Virus record (IMG/VR): IMGVR_UViG_3300020183_000122
Coordinates: 1 to 49,559 of that record
Length of the DNA stretch: 49,559 bases
DNA from: a virus
Reading direction: 5' to 3' (one strand)
Notes under the pieces: generated by a model
The model's input: only the letters and a program-made list of their open reading frames with translations
Databases searched by the model: none
Told to the model about the DNA's origin: nothing
Made by a program: the position numbers and the translations under genes
Part shown: positions 11,601 to 23,595 of the stretch, one piece after another
Numbering within the stretch: position 1 is the first letter of the stretch
Layout: every line of letters starts with the position of its first letter

Positions 11601-14600
11601 ATCAAAGGCGAATTGTGCGGGCAAATCAAAGTCAGTTATATTGCCTTGATATATTTCCTCACCTGTATATTGAATTAAGAAGTCTTTTATTACAACGTGA
11701 TAGGGCTTAACTTCATTGACATAACCTTCTAGGAAAGTTTGATTATCGCTTTGAAAAACCTTCAATGGTATTAGTTCTCTAATCTTGTGACTAATATCGA
11801 CAAGACTTGTTTTATTTAACCATGGTAAGTAATTTTGTGACTCCACAGTTTCACTTTGAATATAATCAAATAACAATATTAAACTTTGATTTCTTAAAAT
11901 TAAAAGTTCATTAGTATAAATCTGTTCATTTAATGCACGAATTATCCAACGAGTTGGACCAGAAGGATATACATCGTATGTGTCAGTATCAAAGAAGTTA
12001 TCTCCAAATCCTAATCTACCTTTTGAGTAATCCCATAAAGTACTACTAAACTCAATTGTACCATTTTGTAGACCAATACGGATCCAACTCTCTTTGCCGG
12101 TTATATTATCCTCGTCATAAATATACCATTCAGTATTACCATCACCGTTAGTAGCTACAGAAACTATCGTGCCATAAGGTACTTGTAATTTAGATAGGTC
12201 TGCATATAAAGGAACACGCAGTGCTGCTCTAGTACTATTATCATAGCCAGGAGCCCACCAATTAATATTATTAACATAATCTCTAGTATTATAAATTAAA
12301 ACTTGTTCGCCATTAACCTCAATATAACCTTTATTGTTTAAGAATGTAGCACCGGGACGAATTTCATTAATTGGATACTTTGCTAGTTCAGCATTAGCAA
12401 AAGTCAAATAATTTTTTAAAGCCAAATTTCTATTATAGAAGAAACTTTGTCTTGGTCTTGCTAGTATACCGGATTGTACTGCCTTAGGTAAATATGGATT
12501 AGGTACTATTTGCCCTGGTTCATCTGTACCCGGACTATAATTTACTACGCCTGATAAACTATCTAACAACTTGTCGTAAAGACTAGTTGGATATATGCTG
12601 TCTACTGTTGGGAAACCAGGCAAGAAGTCGTCAGGATTATTAACTCTTATTAAATTAAATTCATTGTGACTTTCTGCTGCTGTACTGCCAGTGGAGTAGC
12701 CTACGTGTAATACGCTATCATCTGCATTTAAATATGATTGAGAATTATATAATGCAAAAGCATTAGGCAATAATGGCGCTAGATAAGCTATGCCTGATGC
12801 TAGGGGATTAGCAATATAATTACTTATTGTTGTATCTGATAATGTTTTTCCGCGCTGTTTTGCAATTATGCCAGTATCTCTTACCCAAAAGTAATATAGT
12901 AAAGAATTACCACCATTATTATCATTAACAGCTTCTACGCTAAAATTATTAATATTATATGGTATGCCGGGTCCTTCATAATTTACAGGTATCTGTTCAG
13001 AAACTACCCATGAATAAATTGCAACGTCACTATTTGGAAACAAATTTGCCCAATATCTTGCATTGTAAGCTGGATCGTTTTGATGATAATTTAAATATCT
13101 TATATTTGAAGTGTCGAACCATATTTGTCCAACATTTCGTGCGCCCCACATTTCACCAGTATCTAAGAATATACTATAGCCGGCTGGATCGTTATTACAT
13201 ACATAATCAATATTTGGTCTTACTGCGCCTAGTATTTTGCCTTGCAATGGATCAACATAATCTAAATGAACAAGTGTATTATTTGTAGACGCACTAAAAA
13301 TTTGAGTATTTTGTATTTTTGTAATGTCAACTACTTCTGCACTTTCTCTAAATATTTGCCAGTCATTTAATCCATTCAAATTAACAAAGGTTGTAACTTG
13401 ACCGTCTGTAAAGTCGGGTCTAAAGTTTGGAGTGCCCACTACAACCCTATTTTCATTAAAGTCTAAAGTTGTGCCATATCTTGGTTGTGAACCATAATTT
13501 AAATTTTGATCATTTACACATTGTGCGTAAACAAAAGCACCCACATTATTAATATTTTCATTATAAATGCCGATGTAATCATACATATACACCGCGCCTG
13601 CGTTTACAAAACCTTCTATAAACTGTGTGCAATTATTATCAAAAACAGTATCATTATCTAGGTTAGCGTCATCAGTAAAATCAAATAATGTTTGAGCATA
13701 ACGTGTTCCTACAGGAGCACTTACTACAATACTATTATTTGATGTATTAAATTTAACAAAAGTACCAAATTGTGTAGGACCTGTTAAGTGTGGGCACTGT
13801 ATGGTTTGAGTATTTGTATATAAAGTAAATCCTAACTCGGTTAATGTGTCAATTTCTGTTACGCTGATATTTAACTTTTCATTTATCGGTGCAAGATCAT
13901 TATCTAACAATTGAATTACTAAAATACCATTTGTTTGGCTTGCGACTATATTAGTGATGTTTGCAGAATTGATTGCTTCCATCACACTTTCAGCATCACC
14001 TGCAGTCAATAAAATATAATAACCATTTATTAATAATTTTCTATTTGTAGTTATAGAGACTGATTGATTTCCTGTTATGCTACCATATTTTTGAGAGCCG
14101 TTCGTATATCTGTACACCGCGCCTTCTTCATTTGCACTATTCAGTGCAAATGGCGCACCTATAATTATTTCATTACCATATCGATTTGATGATACGCTTG
14201 TGCCGAATCCTGTGCCTGTACGTTGAGTGTTCGGGCTATCAATAGCTTGTACTAATACAAAATTATTACTACTGATATTAATAACATCGCCTGCTCTTAA
14301 AAAGCCTGCATAATAAATGTTAGATCCAATTACATAATAATTGTCATCTGTAACATTTATACCATTTACACTTACATATAAAGGTGTACTTTGTATTGTT
14401 GCAGATATAGTTAATGGACCAGCTTTAGTAGCTAAATTAACAACTGTATTTGTGCTTCTTGATGTTTTAATAGTAATCGTTGAACCAACTATGCTACCTA
14501 CATAGTAAACTTGATTTGCTATAATATTTGTATCTAACAAGTCATTACCTGTAAAGACAATTGCATCATTAGGATTAATATTTGCTATATCGTTTAAAGT

Positions 14601-17600
14601 GATTGTATTAGATGAGCCGTCTAATGTGCTAGTTGCTGTTCTCGATAATGTTGAAGGAGTCCAAGCTAAAGGAAATACTTGCGGTTGACCATTGATAGAA
14701 GGAGCTTGAGTTTCTATATTTTGTATAAGTCTTTGATATACATAAGACGCTCCAGTATTTTCAACAGATACACTATAATCTTTACTTGGCGCGCCAACAA
14801 CTAATGTGTCTCCGTAATAATCAGTAGAAATAGAAGTACCATATGCTTCTGCGGATACACCAGTAATTACGCTAGAATATTGATAAGTTACTTGGCTTGC
14901 TTGACCAGTTCCACTACCTACTCCTGTTGCGACAAAATACAATCCTACTAGGTTGTCGTCAGCACCTACAGCAGTAAAGTCTGTTGGATCTTCTAATACC
15001 TTACCATTACCGGTTCCCACAGCAGTAGCCGTGAATACTGTACCGATTTCATTTGATGCAGCACCTATAGTTGTAAAGTCGGTAGTTCCTTGTGAAACGA
15101 TTTGATATGTTTGTCCTATAGTTATGCTAGTAGCTACAATTTCATCACCTAAAGATGTAATTTGAAATGTTTGACCTACTGCAAAATAACCTGCTGTATA
15201 TGGAATATTGCTCTTTCTATAAACAAATATTTTATTATCGTCCTTTGCTGAGATGTATAACCAATTTGTATCTCCGGAGAATGCTAAGGCTTCGCCCCAT
15301 TCTCCTGTTGCACTTGCATGTCTGCTTATCTCTTGATATGTTACAAAGTCGTCAGTGACTGGAGTATCATTGATAGTGTAAACATAAACTTTTGGTGTGC
15401 CCGTTGGTTGTGACACAATATATAAATTTTGTGCGTGTGCTAAGGCAGTACCATAACTTGTAGTTTCGGTTATAGTTTCATTTAACTGATAATTTTCGTA
15501 AAGATCATTATAAGTGTAACGATATAAACTACCTATATCTTTGTCAGTTATTAAATATCCAGCAATACTATCATAACCAACTGCACTACCAAACTTAGCA
15601 CTATTTTGTTTTGTAAATTCTTCTTCAAATTTATAGTTAATACTCTTGCGATATACTGCCCAACTGCCGCTCTCAGCTTCGTCTACCCAAACAGTGTTTT
15701 TTACAAATTCAGTATCAATTAACGGTAGTGAATTAATTTGAGAAGCATTAGCTACTCTTGCTGTTTGAAACTTATAGGCAACACCTTGACCTGTTACAAT
15801 ATTAACATTATTTGTTAAATTAAATGTTAATTCAATTATTACTTTATTTTGATCAAGAATTTCTTGGCAAATATAATAACCATCTACTATTGGACTAAAA
15901 TTAATAATTGCAAATGGTTGAAATTTCGTTAATCCATGAGGCTGTTTAAACGTAACAGTACTAAAATTTTGATTATTATTAATTTGTACACTTATTACAT
16001 TTCCTATGACTTTAGGAGTATAAATTTGAAAGTCAGCAAGATAATTAGCTATCCATACAAATTGATTGACATAAAATTCATTTAAAGTAACAGGAACACC
16101 GTTGGCTCCTATAGCTGAAGGTAATTCGCTAACGTAATATGCTAGCATTTTAACATCATTAACATTTGCATAACCAGCGTTTGGATATATGTCGCTGTAA
16201 CTTGTAGGTTCTATTGTAGGTAGTACATTTGGATTAGATATTGGCTGACTGTAATTAAACAATGAATATATAGGTACTTGTTGCTGTATACCGGGTGTAT
16301 AAACACCATTAGTTAATGCAACTGTGCCAGGATTATTAGTTAATAATTTTTGTTTTAATCTAAATTCAACAAAGTTGTCATTCAATACTCCACCAAAAGC
16401 CTGTGATTTAATAGCCCAATTTTCATAAACTGTATAATCAATACCGCCTTGCGGTAATTGCGCTCCTTGGAAGGCTGTCAATGCATTCAATGTACCTTTA
16501 TTTTTGATGAAGTTTTTATATACATTAATTTGTGTAATATCTGTTAAATCTGCGATTGCTAGATAATCTCTAGGACGATATCCTATTAATGAGAATGATA
16601 ATAAGTCTGCATCTTTTTCAAGGTTAGCAACATCTGTATTGTAATACAATGCACTTTCATAACTTCTAGTACTGCTATTAGGCAGTAATCCTTTTTGAAT
16701 TTCATTGTAATCAGTTTCTTTCCATTCATCTTCCTGAAAAATATTGTTTGGTTGAATAATTGTCGATGCAGTAAAAAACTTATTTTTATACTTAACGATA
16801 CTGCCCTTTGTATATTTGACTTCTTTTTTCCATTGTTCAATATTATCTTGGTTATAGATAAAGCCGCTAGCAGTAACTGTTCCGTTCCAATCAGCAGTTT
16901 TAGTGCCATACAGTTTAATTCTTACTTGTCTTAAACCTGTTATTAAGTTATAAATGATATCATCAAATAATGTCACATTATCAAAGACGATTCCATTTTC
17001 AAATGCGCTTAAATTAAATTGTCCATAAGCAATAGTATCACCCTTATTTTGTGTTTTGACACTAAAAAGTGTATCATTTCTTACAATTGATAAATCCTTC
17101 AACTGTATTGGATAAAGATTTTGATTTAATATAAAGTTTTGTTGTTGTATAGTTAATGGTTGTACTACAAGTCCTGGTTTATCAATATTAAGTTCTGTAG
17201 CCCAAGGATTTAAAGTTACAATACTACTATCTTGCCAACCCATCTGTGACCAATATAAAAATTCTAATACCATTTGTTGCCAAGTTACAGGTACAGCGTT
17301 TGTAATTTGATTAAATTGTGCGCCTTGTTGTTGTATATAATTGCCATAGCTCATTAAGAATTGTGACAACTCTTGTGCTGTTGAAAACGTTGTACCATAT
17401 GGAACATACTCTAATGTAGTGCTGTAGTTTTTTGCTACTTTTACAGTCATATTTTCTACAACCAAATTATCTAACTCGCCGTCAAAAATTGGTTTAACTA
17501 TTGTAAAATAGGCGTACTGTTGATTATTACCAAATACACTATATCCTTCTCTTACTTTTTGTACAATTACTGCACTATAAATAATTCTATCACTTGGTTG

Positions 17601-20600
17601 ATTTTCATATAATAATAAATTATAACTTTCGTCAGGTATTAACAAACTAGCATTTGTGTTATTTGGTGTACCCTTTTCAACATAAAACTTTAATAATTTC
17701 TTATCACTAAATCCTGCCATTCTATAAACAAGTCTAACATCTAAATTATACAATAGTTCTTTAATATTGGTAGTACTGTCTAATCCTAGTTGTTTTTCAA
17801 AATCAACTATCCAATTAATATAACTTGTTTTTGCTGTACCGTTACCATATATTTCAATGTTAGCAGGTACAAGATGGCTGCGATCATTTACTAAGTATTG
17901 GTTAAATTCTTCGCTGTAACGATAATTGTCTAGGTCGGCACCTAAGTTATAAAACTTAGCTGGTTTAGTTAATGCCATTAATCTCATCAAGTCAAATGGC
18001 CAAGTTGAACTACGGCGATAACTAAACTCTACCGGACCGTCGTCTCCTACCAACCAGTCTTTATTAAAGTTCTTACTTATATAATTGCCTACTGTAGAAT
18101 TAATAGGCGGTACAATTTTTCCTTCGCTATCAACAGGCAATACTTCTAGCAATCCCGGACGTATAAATTCAGGAATAATTCTTATATCACCATTATTATA
18201 ATCTATACCTGCTGCTAAATCTTCCCACATTACTAAGTTATTACTTGTATATGGAGCAGCACCATATTTTTCATCCCACCATTCTGGTTTGTTTACATAT
18301 CCAATCATTTCCCAAGGTGTTTTATTGGGCATAGTAGTATCAAAGAAGTAACTGTTAATACCTCTCCAATAACCTTGAAGTATAGGACCTTTACTTAATT
18401 TGTTTTCACTATTTCTATAATTGAATGAGAAAGGATTAGTGCTTGAATAAAATTGACGTTTATAATTTAATCTGTTTTGACCGACCCAATCTAAGAACAT
18501 TGTGCTATACATGCTCAGAAATTCATCGTATGAGTAATCGCTAGGTCTAAAATATCCAGGCAATATTTCATAATCTCTAATTGGAATAGTTGATCCTAAT
18601 TTTAGGTTGTTATAAATTCTACTTTCAAACTCTAAAAGTACTTGATCTCTATAGTCAGTAAGCACTCCAGTGACAGGATCATAATCTCCGTATAATTGAT
18701 TATATGATCCATCATGACCCTTAATAAAGTAAGTAGGTATTTGATAACCATCATCAAAAATAACTTGTGGTATAAAAGATGGATATAGTCCTAATTTAGT
18801 AGGTGTATTTGGAACAAAGCTACCATATGTCTGATTGTATTCGTTGATTGTAACTTCGTCGCCTTCTTGTAACTCTATTAAAACTGTTAAAGAAGGAGCA
18901 GTAGAACTTACAACATAATCAACATCACGTATCAGTTGTTTAACTATAGGTAATCCAGATGTTGGATATATTGTTCTGTAAACTAATACACCGTTATAAT
19001 TTGCTACATTGAAGTCATAAACTCTAGACAATCCAAACACACTGCCTGTGCTATTGTTATTAAAGAAATAAGTATTGGTTGCGTACACGCTTCTGTTTGG
19101 TAGCATGTCCGACCAAAAGAATGATTGACTTCTATTTTTATATGCAGTAATTTGCTCCAATGCATCGTCAAGCATGAATGCAGGTGTAGACCCTATATTA
19201 TATGAGGTTTTAGTTATAACATCAACTAATAAAGTTTTAAATTTTACGTACTCACGACTATTATACAATATTGAATTTAATAGGTTATGATTTGGACCGC
19301 GCATAAATGCAGCAGGTAAAACCAAGCTAGCACTATTTTGTATAATTCTGTTACCCCAGGGTACAAGATTACCTAAATCTCTATAATTATTTGAACCAAA
19401 AACTACGCCTGTGATATTTGGATTATTATAGAATATACTTTGATATTGTCCGCGGATATCACCTATGTTCACAGTTGTAATATCTGTATTAAATGGGTCA
19501 TTACTTAAATTAATTGGTATTGTATAGCTTGCTTTTGTGCTTACTTTTTCACTTATCATTAAGATTTGTATTACAGTATCAATATCCTGAGTTAGATTGA
19601 TAGTAAAAATTGTATTTGTTCCATCAATTACATAAGAGTACTCATCAGTTGACATTAAATTATTATTATTATATACCTGTAATACAGGCCAATATAAGTT
19701 GGTTTGATCTATGGGCGTGATGTCAGATTTTACCAAGAAAGAAATAGTATCTCCATTTTGTAATAGTCTGGGAGGCACTGTAGCGTTATACTTGTATTGG
19801 AATAGTTGGTATTGAGTGCTTGGAGCAACAGCAGTCTGCCATCCTAATAATCTTTCTCTTTCTGTTCTTGTAATGTAATTATAAACATAACCTATGTTTA
19901 TATTTTCTGTTACAGGTTCTGTTGTTATAACGTAATTAAATGTATCTTTGTTTAAGCTTACCTCAAAGCTTATATCTCCTACATTATTAAGTTCGCTATA
20001 TTGTAGGGGAAAACCTAATACACTATCTTTAGGACCCTCTCCTATACCATAAGCAAATAATTTTGTACCTTCAAAACTTGAACCTTTATATACAGTTCGG
20101 TCGCCTATGCTTATTCCATTACTATCAAATATGTCGAATAAGGGAGGTTGATTGACTGTTGTTTTTTGTTGCCCTTCTAAATATTCTAAGCCGTCAAAGT
20201 AAAATGTTAGACCCTGATAATTGTAACCTCTAGTTACTACTGTTTGATCATCAGATAATATTTCTCCGTCAAACGCTTCTGTAAGTGTTATAACTGGAGT
20301 TGAGCCTGGTATAATAGTTGAAAAAGAAACTACATAAATTTTTGATTTAATACTTAAAATACTGTCATTAGCGAAAATAATTCTGGCTCCTGAAAACAAT
20401 TGATAACTTGTATTATTTTCATTACCTGCTACAAATGAAGTATTAGTTACAGTATTGAAATTTGTTGGATCGTCCCATGCTACAGTAATAGTTAATACTG
20501 TTACACCTGTTATATTTGTTATTAATGAGTTTAAAGGTAAAGTTTGTAATTGATCACTAATATACATATCAGTGGTTAAAGTACCTTCAATATCATTGGC

Positions 20601-23594
20601 ATTAATTGTAATTGTTGTTTCAGTTTCGCCAGCAGTCATAGCTGTTGGTGTTACAGCAACCGCAGGTGCAACACTGACTGTATATGTTCCTATACCTCCT
20701 GTACCTGTGCCCAATGCTGTTATTGTAGTTCCTACAGTTACGCCATCACCAGATATAGTTGATCCTACTGTTATAGTTCCAGTAGTAACGGATAATACAT
20801 TTAAAGTGGTGCCTGTTAATGATGCCACAAACTCTGCTCCCACTCCATTGATAGTAGCTGTAGGTAGTGAATAAGTTTGAACATCAGGCCAATAAACTGT
20901 TTGACCTGCTACATCACTAAATGCATCAGTTGTTCTATAATCAATAAAATCTACAGGAGCTTTACCTACAGTGCCACCCTTATACAGTTTTAAGTTTGGA
21001 TAAAATTCTATAATTGGACGTTTTGCTTTATTTTGTGGGGTAGCATATAAATTTTCAATGTCTGGATTTTGATTGTAAGTTGCAGTATCTTCAATTACTT
21101 GTTTATGGAACCAACGATTACTACGTGACCAGGCATTACGATTAATACTATTTCTAGCTATAGTAATATAATCTTGATCTAATGGAATATAAAGTGCGTT
21201 ATCATATGGATCAGTGTCAAAAGGCAAAATGTCATAAGGTGTATATGTATTTTTTGTAAAGGGTTCTGGTACTACCAATGTATTAGTTGGTACTAATTCT
21301 ATTCCTCGTTCAGTACCTACACCCTCAACATAGTATTGACCCTCAAGATAGCTTACTGGTATTACGTCACCGATAAATTCAACTTTTAATCCATTAGTAA
21401 ATTGTACACCATTTTCACTAGTAAAATTTTTCTTGCCTAATATATCAAGTTCAACATTTAATGTGTTAAAATTATTGCCGTCTATAATTTTAATAATACC
21501 TACTTTTAATGGGCTGCTTCCATCTTGATAATATAATTTATTAAGGGGTGCTGATATATAAGGTATTTTTAGTATGTATCCTAAAGTATTTTTGTAAAAA
21601 CCTAAGTTAATAAATTCTTCGCCGTATTGTGGAATAATCTTTTGATTAACTGGTATAAGTCCTGTAGGTATTAATTGTAAGACTGGATCATTTGGATCAC
21701 CCAAATAGTTTATAGTAAAGAACCAATCATTAACATTATAATTAAAGCCTTCTTCATATAAACCTTGATTGATGTTTGCAGTCATGTTGCCAGAAGCTGT
21801 GGTTAAAACATGATCTTCTATTGCTGCACCATAACCTTCTATTGCTACACCAGTAGTCCCTGCATCAAAGTTTGTTGCTACAAATCTTTTAATATACGCA
21901 CTGCCAGTAGTGTTTACCTGTGCTACACTTCCATAAGGACTTGCATATACAGTATCTCCTACGTTATATGTAATACCTGTAGTATCTGCTAATGCATTCC
22001 AATCTGTGTCACCCAACGTTTCAATAACATAAGCTATGCCTGGAACAAATGAACCACCATTTACTAAAACTGCTCCACAACTTGCCCAGTCAGTGTCACC
22101 TAGTATAGATATTTCATAAGTGTTACCAACAGTAAGTGAACTTGCGCTGGTTGTACCTGTGCTTGTTGCTGTAAATCTTTGTTCAAACGCTTTACCTGTG
22201 CCTATGCCTACACCTGTAGCTATAAATGCTAAACCAACTGTATTATCATCAGCTCCTATAATTGTAAAATCTGTAGTGCCTACTTCACTAATAAAATATG
22301 TTTTTCCTATAGTGAAAAATCCTGCATTTGTTTCTGTTGCGCCTACTGATGTCCAATTAGTTTGATCATATTCACTTATTGAATATCTACGTCCTACAAC
22401 AAAAGAACCTGAATTTACTTTTGTATTAAGAGTAATATTAAATGTTGTTGCACTATCAATTTCACTTACGTAGTAGATTGTATTTGGGTTGGTAGTATTA
22501 TAAGAACTAATGTTACCAAATGTAACTGGATTAAATGTGATTGTTTGACCTACATTTAAATTAGCTGTAGTATTTGCTGTTAAAAGACCAGTACTACTGT
22601 CAGTATTAGTAATGTTGATTAATTCAACACCGCCTGTAAATCCTAAATTTGTATCATAATTACTTTGGTCATAAAAAGTATTAACTTGTGCAACTTCGTT
22701 TGGAATACCTGTATTATAAAATAAAACAGTTAGTCCGTTAAGACTGGTAACGCCATCGATGCCGTTACTAAGTGAACTTAATTTAACACCGTTTAAATTT
22801 GCAAAACTTGTTGTACTAACTACACCAACAGGATTATTACCTGGGAAGTCAAATTCATCCTGAACATTTGCTGCAGGTACATTAAATGTTACAATGCCTG
22901 TTGTTGCACCATTATTAGTTACACCAAAAATTTCTCTTGTATATAAATTCGGCTGAGAAGGACTGTAGCCTGTAACACCTGGTTCGCCTTGTATCCAAAA
23001 ATTGGTATTTTGGTTTACATAAAAGTTATATTCGCCGCCACGTATTAAAGTAATAGTTGGATTATTTGTTCCAGATGCAGCGCCTAATTCTTTTATATTG
23101 TATGCGTTAGGTAAATCTGTTACAACATAATCTTGTGCGACAAACACTGTGCTTGAACTAACCTGTACTGCTGGCGGACCTTCTGGTAACCAATAGTATT
23201 CATTATAGTTAATAACTGCATCTAGATTTGTAAAACTGTCCCAACTATAAAATTCACTTTCAAATAATCTATTATTATCAGTCGATATTCCATTGCCTAA
23301 CTTTATTGCATCAAGAATACCAGGATAGCTTAAAAAGTCTTTAGCTACTTCTTCATCTTTTTTCGTAAAAACAACGCCTGGCTCTAATTGATAATCTCTT
23401 CTAACTTTAGTTGGTTCAGTTACATAATAGTCATTGGCATTAAGTCCATAACCAAATCGTGAACCTATATAGCCCTGATTTTTCTGCAAAGTTGGGGGAT
23501 TTACTAATTGATCCAATGTAGCCGCAAGAAATTGGCTATTCGTTGGGGTTTGAAATATTTCCGGTAGAAATTCAAGTGTTCTTATTCTAGTCAT
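2643..23594 (-). CDS. Giant baseplate/tail structural protein, 6983 aa
   Basis: One uninterrupted frame of 6983 codons starts one base after the gp6 stop. It sits where T4 has gp7, the baseplate wedge initiator of about 1030 aa, so a wedge or distal-tail role is inferred from position. Residues 1-230 form a compact start ([29 protein letters not shown]). Residues about 1700-2400 are Tyr/Trp/Asn-rich and look like conserved baseplate sequence. Residues about 2660-3400 carry FG-GAP-like propeller blades ([18 protein letters not shown]). Residues about 5250-5690 carry BNR/sialidase-like blades ([17 protein letters not shown]). Two small modules recur throughout: one around GTTDFTxIGA...FxATGxGxGTG, another around YYVxxI...FxIS...GG...LT. 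A histidine-rich [11 protein letters not shown] lies near residue 5770. The last about 220 residues end with a distinct domain ([22 protein letters not shown]). No transmembrane or signal segment was noticed. The length is far above any T4 tail protein; it could be a fusion replacing gp7-gp12. Confidence 0.85.
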   Translation of the reverse strand: MTRIRTLEFLPEIFQTPTNSQFLAATLDQLVNPPTLQKNQGYIGSRFGYGLNANDYYVTEPTKVRRDYQLEPGVVFTKKDEEVAKDFLSYPGILDAIKLGNGISTDNNRLFESEFYSWDSFTNLDAVINYNEYYWLPEGPPAVQVSSSTVFVAQDYVVTDLPNAYNIKELGAASGTNNPTITLIRGGEYNFYVNQNTNFWIQGEPGVTGYSPSQPNLYTREIFGVTNNGATTGIVTFNVPAANVQDEFDFPGNNPVGVVSTTSFANLNGVKLSSLSNGIDGVTSLNGLTVLFYNTGIPNEVAQVNTFYDQSNYDTNLGFTGGVELINITNTDSSTGLLTANTTANLNVGQTITFNPVTFGNISSYNTTNPNTIYYVSEIDSATTFNITLNTKVNSGSFVVGRRYSISEYDQTNWTSVGATETNAGFFTIGKTYFISEVGTTDFTIIGADDNTVGLAFIATGVGIGTGKAFEQRFTATSTGTTSASSLTVGNTYEISILGDTDWASCGAVLVNGGSFVPGIAYVIETLGDTDWNALADTTGITYNVGDTVYASPYGSVAQVNTTGSAYIKRFVATNFDAGTTGVAIEGYGAAIEDHVLTTASGNMTANINQGLYEEGFNYNVNDWFFTINYLGDPNDPVLQLIPTGLIPVNQKIIPQYGEEFINLGFYKNTLGYILKIPYISAPLNKLYYQDGSSPLKVGIIKIIDGNNFNTLNVELDILGKKNFTSENGVQFTNGLKVEFIGDVIPVSYLEGQYYVEGVGTERGIELVPTNTLVVPEPFTKNTYTPYDILPFDTDPYDNALYIPLDQDYITIARNSINRNAWSRSNRWFHKQVIEDTATYNQNPDIENLYATPQNKAKRPIIEFYPNLKLYKGGTVGKAPVDFIDYRTTDAFSDVAGQTVYWPDVQTYSLPTATINGVGAEFVASLTGTTLNVLSVTTGTITVGSTISGDGVTVGTTITALGTGTGGIGTYTVSVAPAVAVTPTAMTAGETETTITINANDIEGTLTTDMYISDQLQTLPLNSLITNITGVTVLTITVAWDDPTNFNTVTNTSFVAGNENNTSYQLFSGARIIFANDSILSIKSKIYVVSFSTIIPGSTPVITLTEAFDGEILSDDQTVVTRGYNYQGLTFYFDGLEYLEGQQKTTVNQPPLFDIFDSNGISIGDRTVYKGSSFEGTKLFAYGIGEGPKDSVLGFPLQYSELNNVGDISFEVSLNKDTFNYVITTEPVTENINIGYVYNYITRTERERLLGWQTAVAPSTQYQLFQYKYNATVPPRLLQNGDTISFLVKSDITPIDQTNLYWPVLQVYNNNNLMSTDEYSYVIDGTNTIFTINLTQDIDTVIQILMISEKVSTKASYTIPINLSNDPFNTDITTVNIGDIRGQYQSIFYNNPNITGVVFGSNNYRDLGNLVPWGNRIIQNSASLVLPAAFMRGPNHNLLNSILYNSREYVKFKTLLVDVITKTSYNIGSTPAFMLDDALEQITAYKNRSQSFFWSDMLPNRSVYATNTYFFNNNSTGSVFGLSRVYDFNVANYNGVLVYRTIYPTSGLPIVKQLIRDVDYVVSSTAPSLTVLIELQEGDEVTINEYNQTYGSFVPNTPTKLGLYPSFIPQVIFDDGYQIPTYFIKGHDGSYNQLYGDYDPVTGVLTDYRDQVLLEFESRIYNNLKLGSTIPIRDYEILPGYFRPSDYSYDEFLSMYSTMFLDWVGQNRLNYKRQFYSSTNPFSFNYRNSENKLSKGPILQGYWRGINSYFFDTTMPNKTPWEMIGYVNKPEWWDEKYGAAPYTSNNLVMWEDLAAGIDYNNGDIRIIPEFIRPGLLEVLPVDSEGKIVPPINSTVGNYISKNFNKDWLVGDDGPVEFSYRRSSTWPFDLMRLMALTKPAKFYNLGADLDNYRYSEEFNQYLVNDRSHLVPANIEIYGNGTAKTSYINWIVDFEKQLGLDSTTNIKELLYNLDVRLVYRMAGFSDKKLLKFYVEKGTPNNTNASLLIPDESYNLLLYENQPSDRIIYSAVIVQKVREGYSVFGNNQQYAYFTIVKPIFDGELDNLVVENMTVKVAKNYSTTLEYVPYGTTFSTAQELSQFLMSYGNYIQQQGAQFNQITNAVPVTWQQMVLEFLYWSQMGWQDSSIVTLNPWATELNIDKPGLVVQPLTIQQQNFILNQNLYPIQLKDLSIVRNDTLFSVKTQNKGDTIAYGQFNLSAFENGIVFDNVTLFDDIIYNLITGLRQVRIKLYGTKTADWNGTVTASGFIYNQDNIEQWKKEVKYTKGSIVKYKNKFFTASTIIQPNNIFQEDEWKETDYNEIQKGLLPNSSTRSYESALYYNTDVANLEKDADLLSFSLIGYRPRDYLAIADLTDITQINVYKNFIKNKGTLNALTAFQGAQLPQGGIDYTVYENWAIKSQAFGGVLNDNFVEFRLKQKLLTNNPGTVALTNGVYTPGIQQQVPIYSLFNYSQPISNPNVLPTIEPTSYSDIYPNAGYANVNDVKMLAYYVSELPSAIGANGVPVTLNEFYVNQFVWIANYLADFQIYTPKVIGNVISVQINNNQNFSTVTFKQPHGLTKFQPFAIINFSPIVDGYYICQEILDQNKVIIELTFNLTNNVNIVTGQGVAYKFQTARVANASQINSLPLIDTEFVKNTVWVDEAESGSWAVYRKSINYKFEEEFTKQNSAKFGSAVGYDSIAGYLITDKDIGSLYRYTYNDLYENYQLNETITETTSYGTALAHAQNLYIVSQPTGTPKVYVYTINDTPVTDDFVTYQEISRHASATGEWGEALAFSGDTNWLYISAKDDNKIFVYRKSNIPYTAGYFAVGQTFQITSLGDEIVATSITIGQTYQIVSQGTTDFTTIGAASNEIGTVFTATAVGTGNGKVLEDPTDFTAVGADDNLVGLYFVATGVGSGTGQASQVTYQYSSVITGVSAEAYGTSISTDYYGDTLVVGAPSKDYSVSVENTGASYVYQRLIQNIETQAPSINGQPQVFPLAWTPSTLSRTATSTLDGSSNTITLNDIANINPNDAIVFTGNDLLDTNIIANQVYYVGSIVGSTITIKTSRSTNTVVNLATKAGPLTISATIQSTPLYVSVNGINVTDDNYYVIGSNIYYAGFLRAGDVINISSNNFVLVQAIDSPNTQRTGTGFGTSVSSNRYGNEIIIGAPFALNSANEEGAVYRYTNGSQKYGSITGNQSVSITTNRKLLINGYYILLTAGDAESVMEAINSANITNIVASQTNGILVIQLLDNDLAPINEKLNISVTEIDTLTELGFTLYTNTQTIQCPHLTGPTQFGTFVKFNTSNNSIVVSAPVGTRYAQTLFDFTDDANLDNDTVFDNNCTQFIEGFVNAGAVYMYDYIGIYNENINNVGAFVYAQCVNDQNLNYGSQPRYGTTLDFNENRVVVGTPNFRPDFTDGQVTTFVNLNGLNDWQIFRESAEVVDITKIQNTQIFSASTNNTLVHLDYVDPLQGKILGAVRPNIDYVCNNDPAGYSIFLDTGEMWGARNVGQIWFDTSNIRYLNYHQNDPAYNARYWANLFPNSDVAIYSWVVSEQIPVNYEGPGIPYNINNFSVEAVNDNNGGNSLLYYFWVRDTGIIAKQRGKTLSDTTISNYIANPLASGIAYLAPLLPNAFALYNSQSYLNADDSVLHVGYSTGSTAAESHNEFNLIRVNNPDDFLPGFPTVDSIYPTSLYDKLLDSLSGVVNYSPGTDEPGQIVPNPYLPKAVQSGILARPRQSFFYNRNLALKNYLTFANAELAKYPINEIRPGATFLNNKGYIEVNGEQVLIYNTRDYVNNINWWAPGYDNSTRAALRVPLYADLSKLQVPYGTIVSVATNGDGNTEWYIYDEDNITGKESWIRIGLQNGTIEFSSTLWDYSKGRLGFGDNFFDTDTYDVYPSGPTRWIIRALNEQIYTNELLILRNQSLILLFDYIQSETVESQNYLPWLNKTSLVDISHKIRELIPLKVFQSDNQTFLEGYVNEVKPYHVVIKDFLIQYTGEEIYQGNITDFDLPAQFAFDINQFVSPELVYQNPNTGYQYLPGNDIWQNAEYTQWYNNYGVSITGQNDFLITTLGSYVTLASNFIIVDNASGFPINGVIKIYDPSDPTKQSYELIGYSNVNRALNTLSGLVRGLNSTTVFDHLPGQNIYIDLPPVLLLDGGSQYTEPPKVTAYIDIGLTEAGTFISGRNYIIQSLGLNNNPTDFTLIGATSNTIGLSFIATGAGTGTGTASLYPEPKVPAVLEAVMSLDSVVSVTVINPGLGYVFLPEIIIDPALVIDFTVSDINELTNTIKIFAPSLSTGNLLRYKNNPGSINVGGLDNNQWYYINVLENAPFTIIALYTSFDDAVNDVDRVTLYNQGSGSHTLNFGAKASTISSAMPVRENNINLRFDRTTYNSQVTDWRADAFYGSFFAGTYENSERVSSSIISLQSTTPPIENILASAQGVVFPINTVESIPTSITIDNSDGVEWSSFERTVVDFDGTNDTIELEPYDDDTGEPNSSGSTIGFTIGMPIKMIGDVGTSGLQGFTVYYISEIVDEKNFKVSLTNGGSSINLADYTVSPAGCKLYTAEIVNKTIISVDYSGIRTITGASANVNALTVPITAIGTGGTTGLYTNIPLFFTLPGVIDPPLYAGNIRMNQTYYVTSILDEQTFTISESKNPTTYILTETNSTGNYVFLDSTTGLAVNEPITFSNLEISGLTVSNFGNILEGVIYYVSSIIDLQIITLSESINGTTFAVTTVASATDTTGLGTSQAEVVQLTDADTDIVMNVSLPVSPGQVDGQLFTFYDTSPQYVNIDVFTIGNLISRSVMASLTGINALAIEDVYIVEVVDGTTNMYVNMPFTLDQDLGGLTSGTTYFIKTIGVLETTVTATTSANLLLTSDTSNLYDNASIIFSGSGLGGIVIGVQYYVVPSSIVSNTSFKISLSPGGPEEDLTADSGPMTGAGEPFITLSSSIGGSTIALSSETKTVVLDQEITSTPIFDVSYILGGYRVQIQDAGSGFATDNTITIAGVLIGGTTPNNNLTIVVETIGANGQLENVICQGTPAGVANQYYLKVLSANTFEVYSNPLLTQHVNINDFNYNGYTTTTASSIASNIITVTNASEFNINDTIIFSGTVFGGVTLGTPYYILTKSSNTITISDQPGGSTFSLTNSSGNMTMAKAGAFTFLPEPFYFNQSIVKYNNNVYRCIVSNNDPEFVYGKWELLNSGDRVLNGLDRIIGYYQPTVDMPGVDTTQLVTGTRYPNNNYLGNAFEPDQQFPLDTQLQAQAFYPTNINMESLIFVGTRYFAPANLPTYSAFAVDIDDVNWDIAKIANEPLGLSDVIYSGTYYVMTSTNSATPIIRSVNSTAWTTAGQLIPFGKTSQYAIPLSNGALSLNSVAYNNGVYVAVGNKIVLSTNSTVWQEVFRFDSNLTQELYGISYVSTSLFSGWIAVGKGQRYDYSSGLTEIVSTNIILYSTNGYNWTSAGSATQNGFYSITSDGTNIIIVGDNGAIYTSTQPGTWQGITETNVNLVLGSSLQKIAVGSTLGFIVGDTVRFTKPFDIIDDDVSYTVTGILSSNFITINSDVTAGNLEIGKTYTILNPGTSNFVLVGAATNTPGVVFTATGTTSGTGTVGLSGIGSIPEQTLMYKYPYEPKLNDVIYQNNIYMAVGNDGEVRTSSDGFNWVTQTSGVTENLNAINFDSAETRFTVVGDNNTAIRSYDDGVTWDIDNFFNIVSPAYEVIGSPFVFGYGPEELVPGIVTDNLNMTVSTRAGTNWEVTEYQHVGYNSISVEYDPDTADQVQYMYGPMRHVHGHSHEGIQITSETTAQLTVYQINGTTNLGTRLYEGIDYTVNYVNNYITLTNPLPFSPIMDKLRIDVYEVGNSDQLVKSSTKTDPIRANLITGFQEINLNCNYSASVFQGSGLIQPGTEPIEITVIKTESVSNYIICTDVSYFVQNTIVRFTGDTYGGLLEDTNYYVKEISNARNAIIISASASGGIAGPAVELLDGPLTGEGPMSVIIQIGSGLVYTDPVMYHNGSLLTYGITGSVFKTKNTNNAITINTTALLSVNDPIKFSETVTFGGANLVPLTTYYINNIIDDNEFTISATLGGPTILLAEGSGGGIFITYDYAIGIQSDSVQAKVLLADQYDQDIDYLVYSFFGETSPIQYGYTLPQTELFNGNGSTSQFALSYFVGQDNPGNAIVEINGLRQTGSQYTINSSLDTLTFVSPPPANSVVAITSYNLTDRQYFNTEFGVTGTLGGDFLELVVESTNNSIGSYDQDTPSIQTYDQNTPSIVTYDENLNWLTLASGYTTTELNVNDTIIFQSPVLDGIVAGKIYYIIEILNSTEFVISETLGGPALQLTNDTGAMPVLVNSLTVANIIFISNTLSSPIAETNVTGTSSTTNVITCSSTANFVVGQTALFKTSRSSADSLTNGVQYRIEVLGDTNWNAVGYVGTPVVYGTFTANATVGSGTGKALQASLGGISLLGTTYFVDTIINASEFTIKDEDGNQIALTDDTGFILVQIGGQPAVRVQTGIPHALTENTFVQIDGVEGSTQLNNNKYYVHIISTTIVDLYTEPYNPAYAQPNYPVEMVSAYISDGYIWRAGLFVITLTTATDTNATTDRITVESTDGLIINTPVLFTEVGANIGDAIMSSSNIIDGTTYYVKTVAPETVATALITDYEYQILTVGDTDFTLVGAVDNNVGTIFIATGAGTGTGTTSSLNEFTISATRQGDIFALNNASGTITVTQWEQSNVDRLWVTVNGYRLPSSHLRLNAANELSILTTIEPGDEVIITSMIPNATPNEESYLNLVDKNNQPAVYRANSQTRTFLRHALNDIDNEIYLDDLSKVTQSEAHMYMVMAPTDDGYEFGLYANKEVLCGILVRNETKNIEIPKTQFEVEIEALSPTLIITENSEYLEEGDELMITVIEGRDLIINGEYIKFFSCDPDLNTVGNLQRGANGTGMQLSIPKYTEVFSLLPNNRMIASNYNRTWNSYTYNTTLGDPLSISTTSAAIFLNSNIY
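4827..4886 (-). repeat. Tandem 30-bp repeat (two copies) in the giant gene
   Basis: Two adjacent 30-base units, 4827-4856 and 4857-4886, differ at 4 of 30 positions. They encode the repeated peptide YDQ(D/N)TPSI within [19 protein letters not shown], with a third degraded unit (YDENLNW) following in the protein. The length is a multiple of three, so copy number can change without breaking the frame. Confidence 0.8.
6530..7850 (-). other. BNR/sialidase-like beta-propeller region of the giant protein
   Basis: Residues about 5250-5690 hold successive blade-like units of the pattern ...[10 protein letters not shown]...ST(N/D)...W, for example [41 protein letters not shown] and [14 protein letters not shown]. 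The S-x-(D/N)-x-(G/N)-x-x-W core is the Asp-box of BNR/sialidase and YCF48-type propellers. Such domains commonly bind glycans or proteins. Catalytic residues were not identified, so binding rather than hydrolysis is the safer reading. Confidence 0.65.
13380..15620 (-). other. FG-GAP-like beta-propeller region of the giant protein
   Basis: Residues about 2660-3400 contain repeated units with FG-x-S/A-V...G-D/N...hydrophobic-V-G-A/S-P...G-A-V-Y-x-Y. Examples are [56 protein letters not shown] and [20 protein letters not shown], each followed by an aromatic strand such as GAVYRYTNG or GAVYMYDYI. This is the integrin-alpha/FG-GAP blade pattern; about six to seven blades can be counted by eye. 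It points to a ligand-binding or assembly module. Confidence 0.65.
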
Positions 23595-23595
23595 T

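Larger units (their letters stand above)
3555..22430 (-). repeat. Dispersed small modules inside the giant protein (GTTDF/ATGxGxGTG type)
   Basis: A module of roughly 45 residues recurs at approximate positions 3555-3690, 4275-4430, 6815-6960, 10965-11110, 14900-15180 (two adjacent partial copies) and 22150-22340, with degenerate copies at about 22000-22140 and 22350-22430. Each reads like hydrophobic-G-x-x-Y-x-I-x-x-x-G-T-T-D-F-T-x-I-G-A, then N-x-x-G-x-x-F-x-A-T-G-x-G-x-G-T-G. The copies are diverged at DNA level, so the repeat is old or kept by selection on the protein. Confidence 0.7.

Noticed and set aside
16586-16909. 107-aa minus-strand ORF and other ORFs of 60-130 aa lying within or opposite the giant gene
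   Set aside because: They lie in other frames of a long coding region, have no ribosome-binding sites or family features, and look like shadows.
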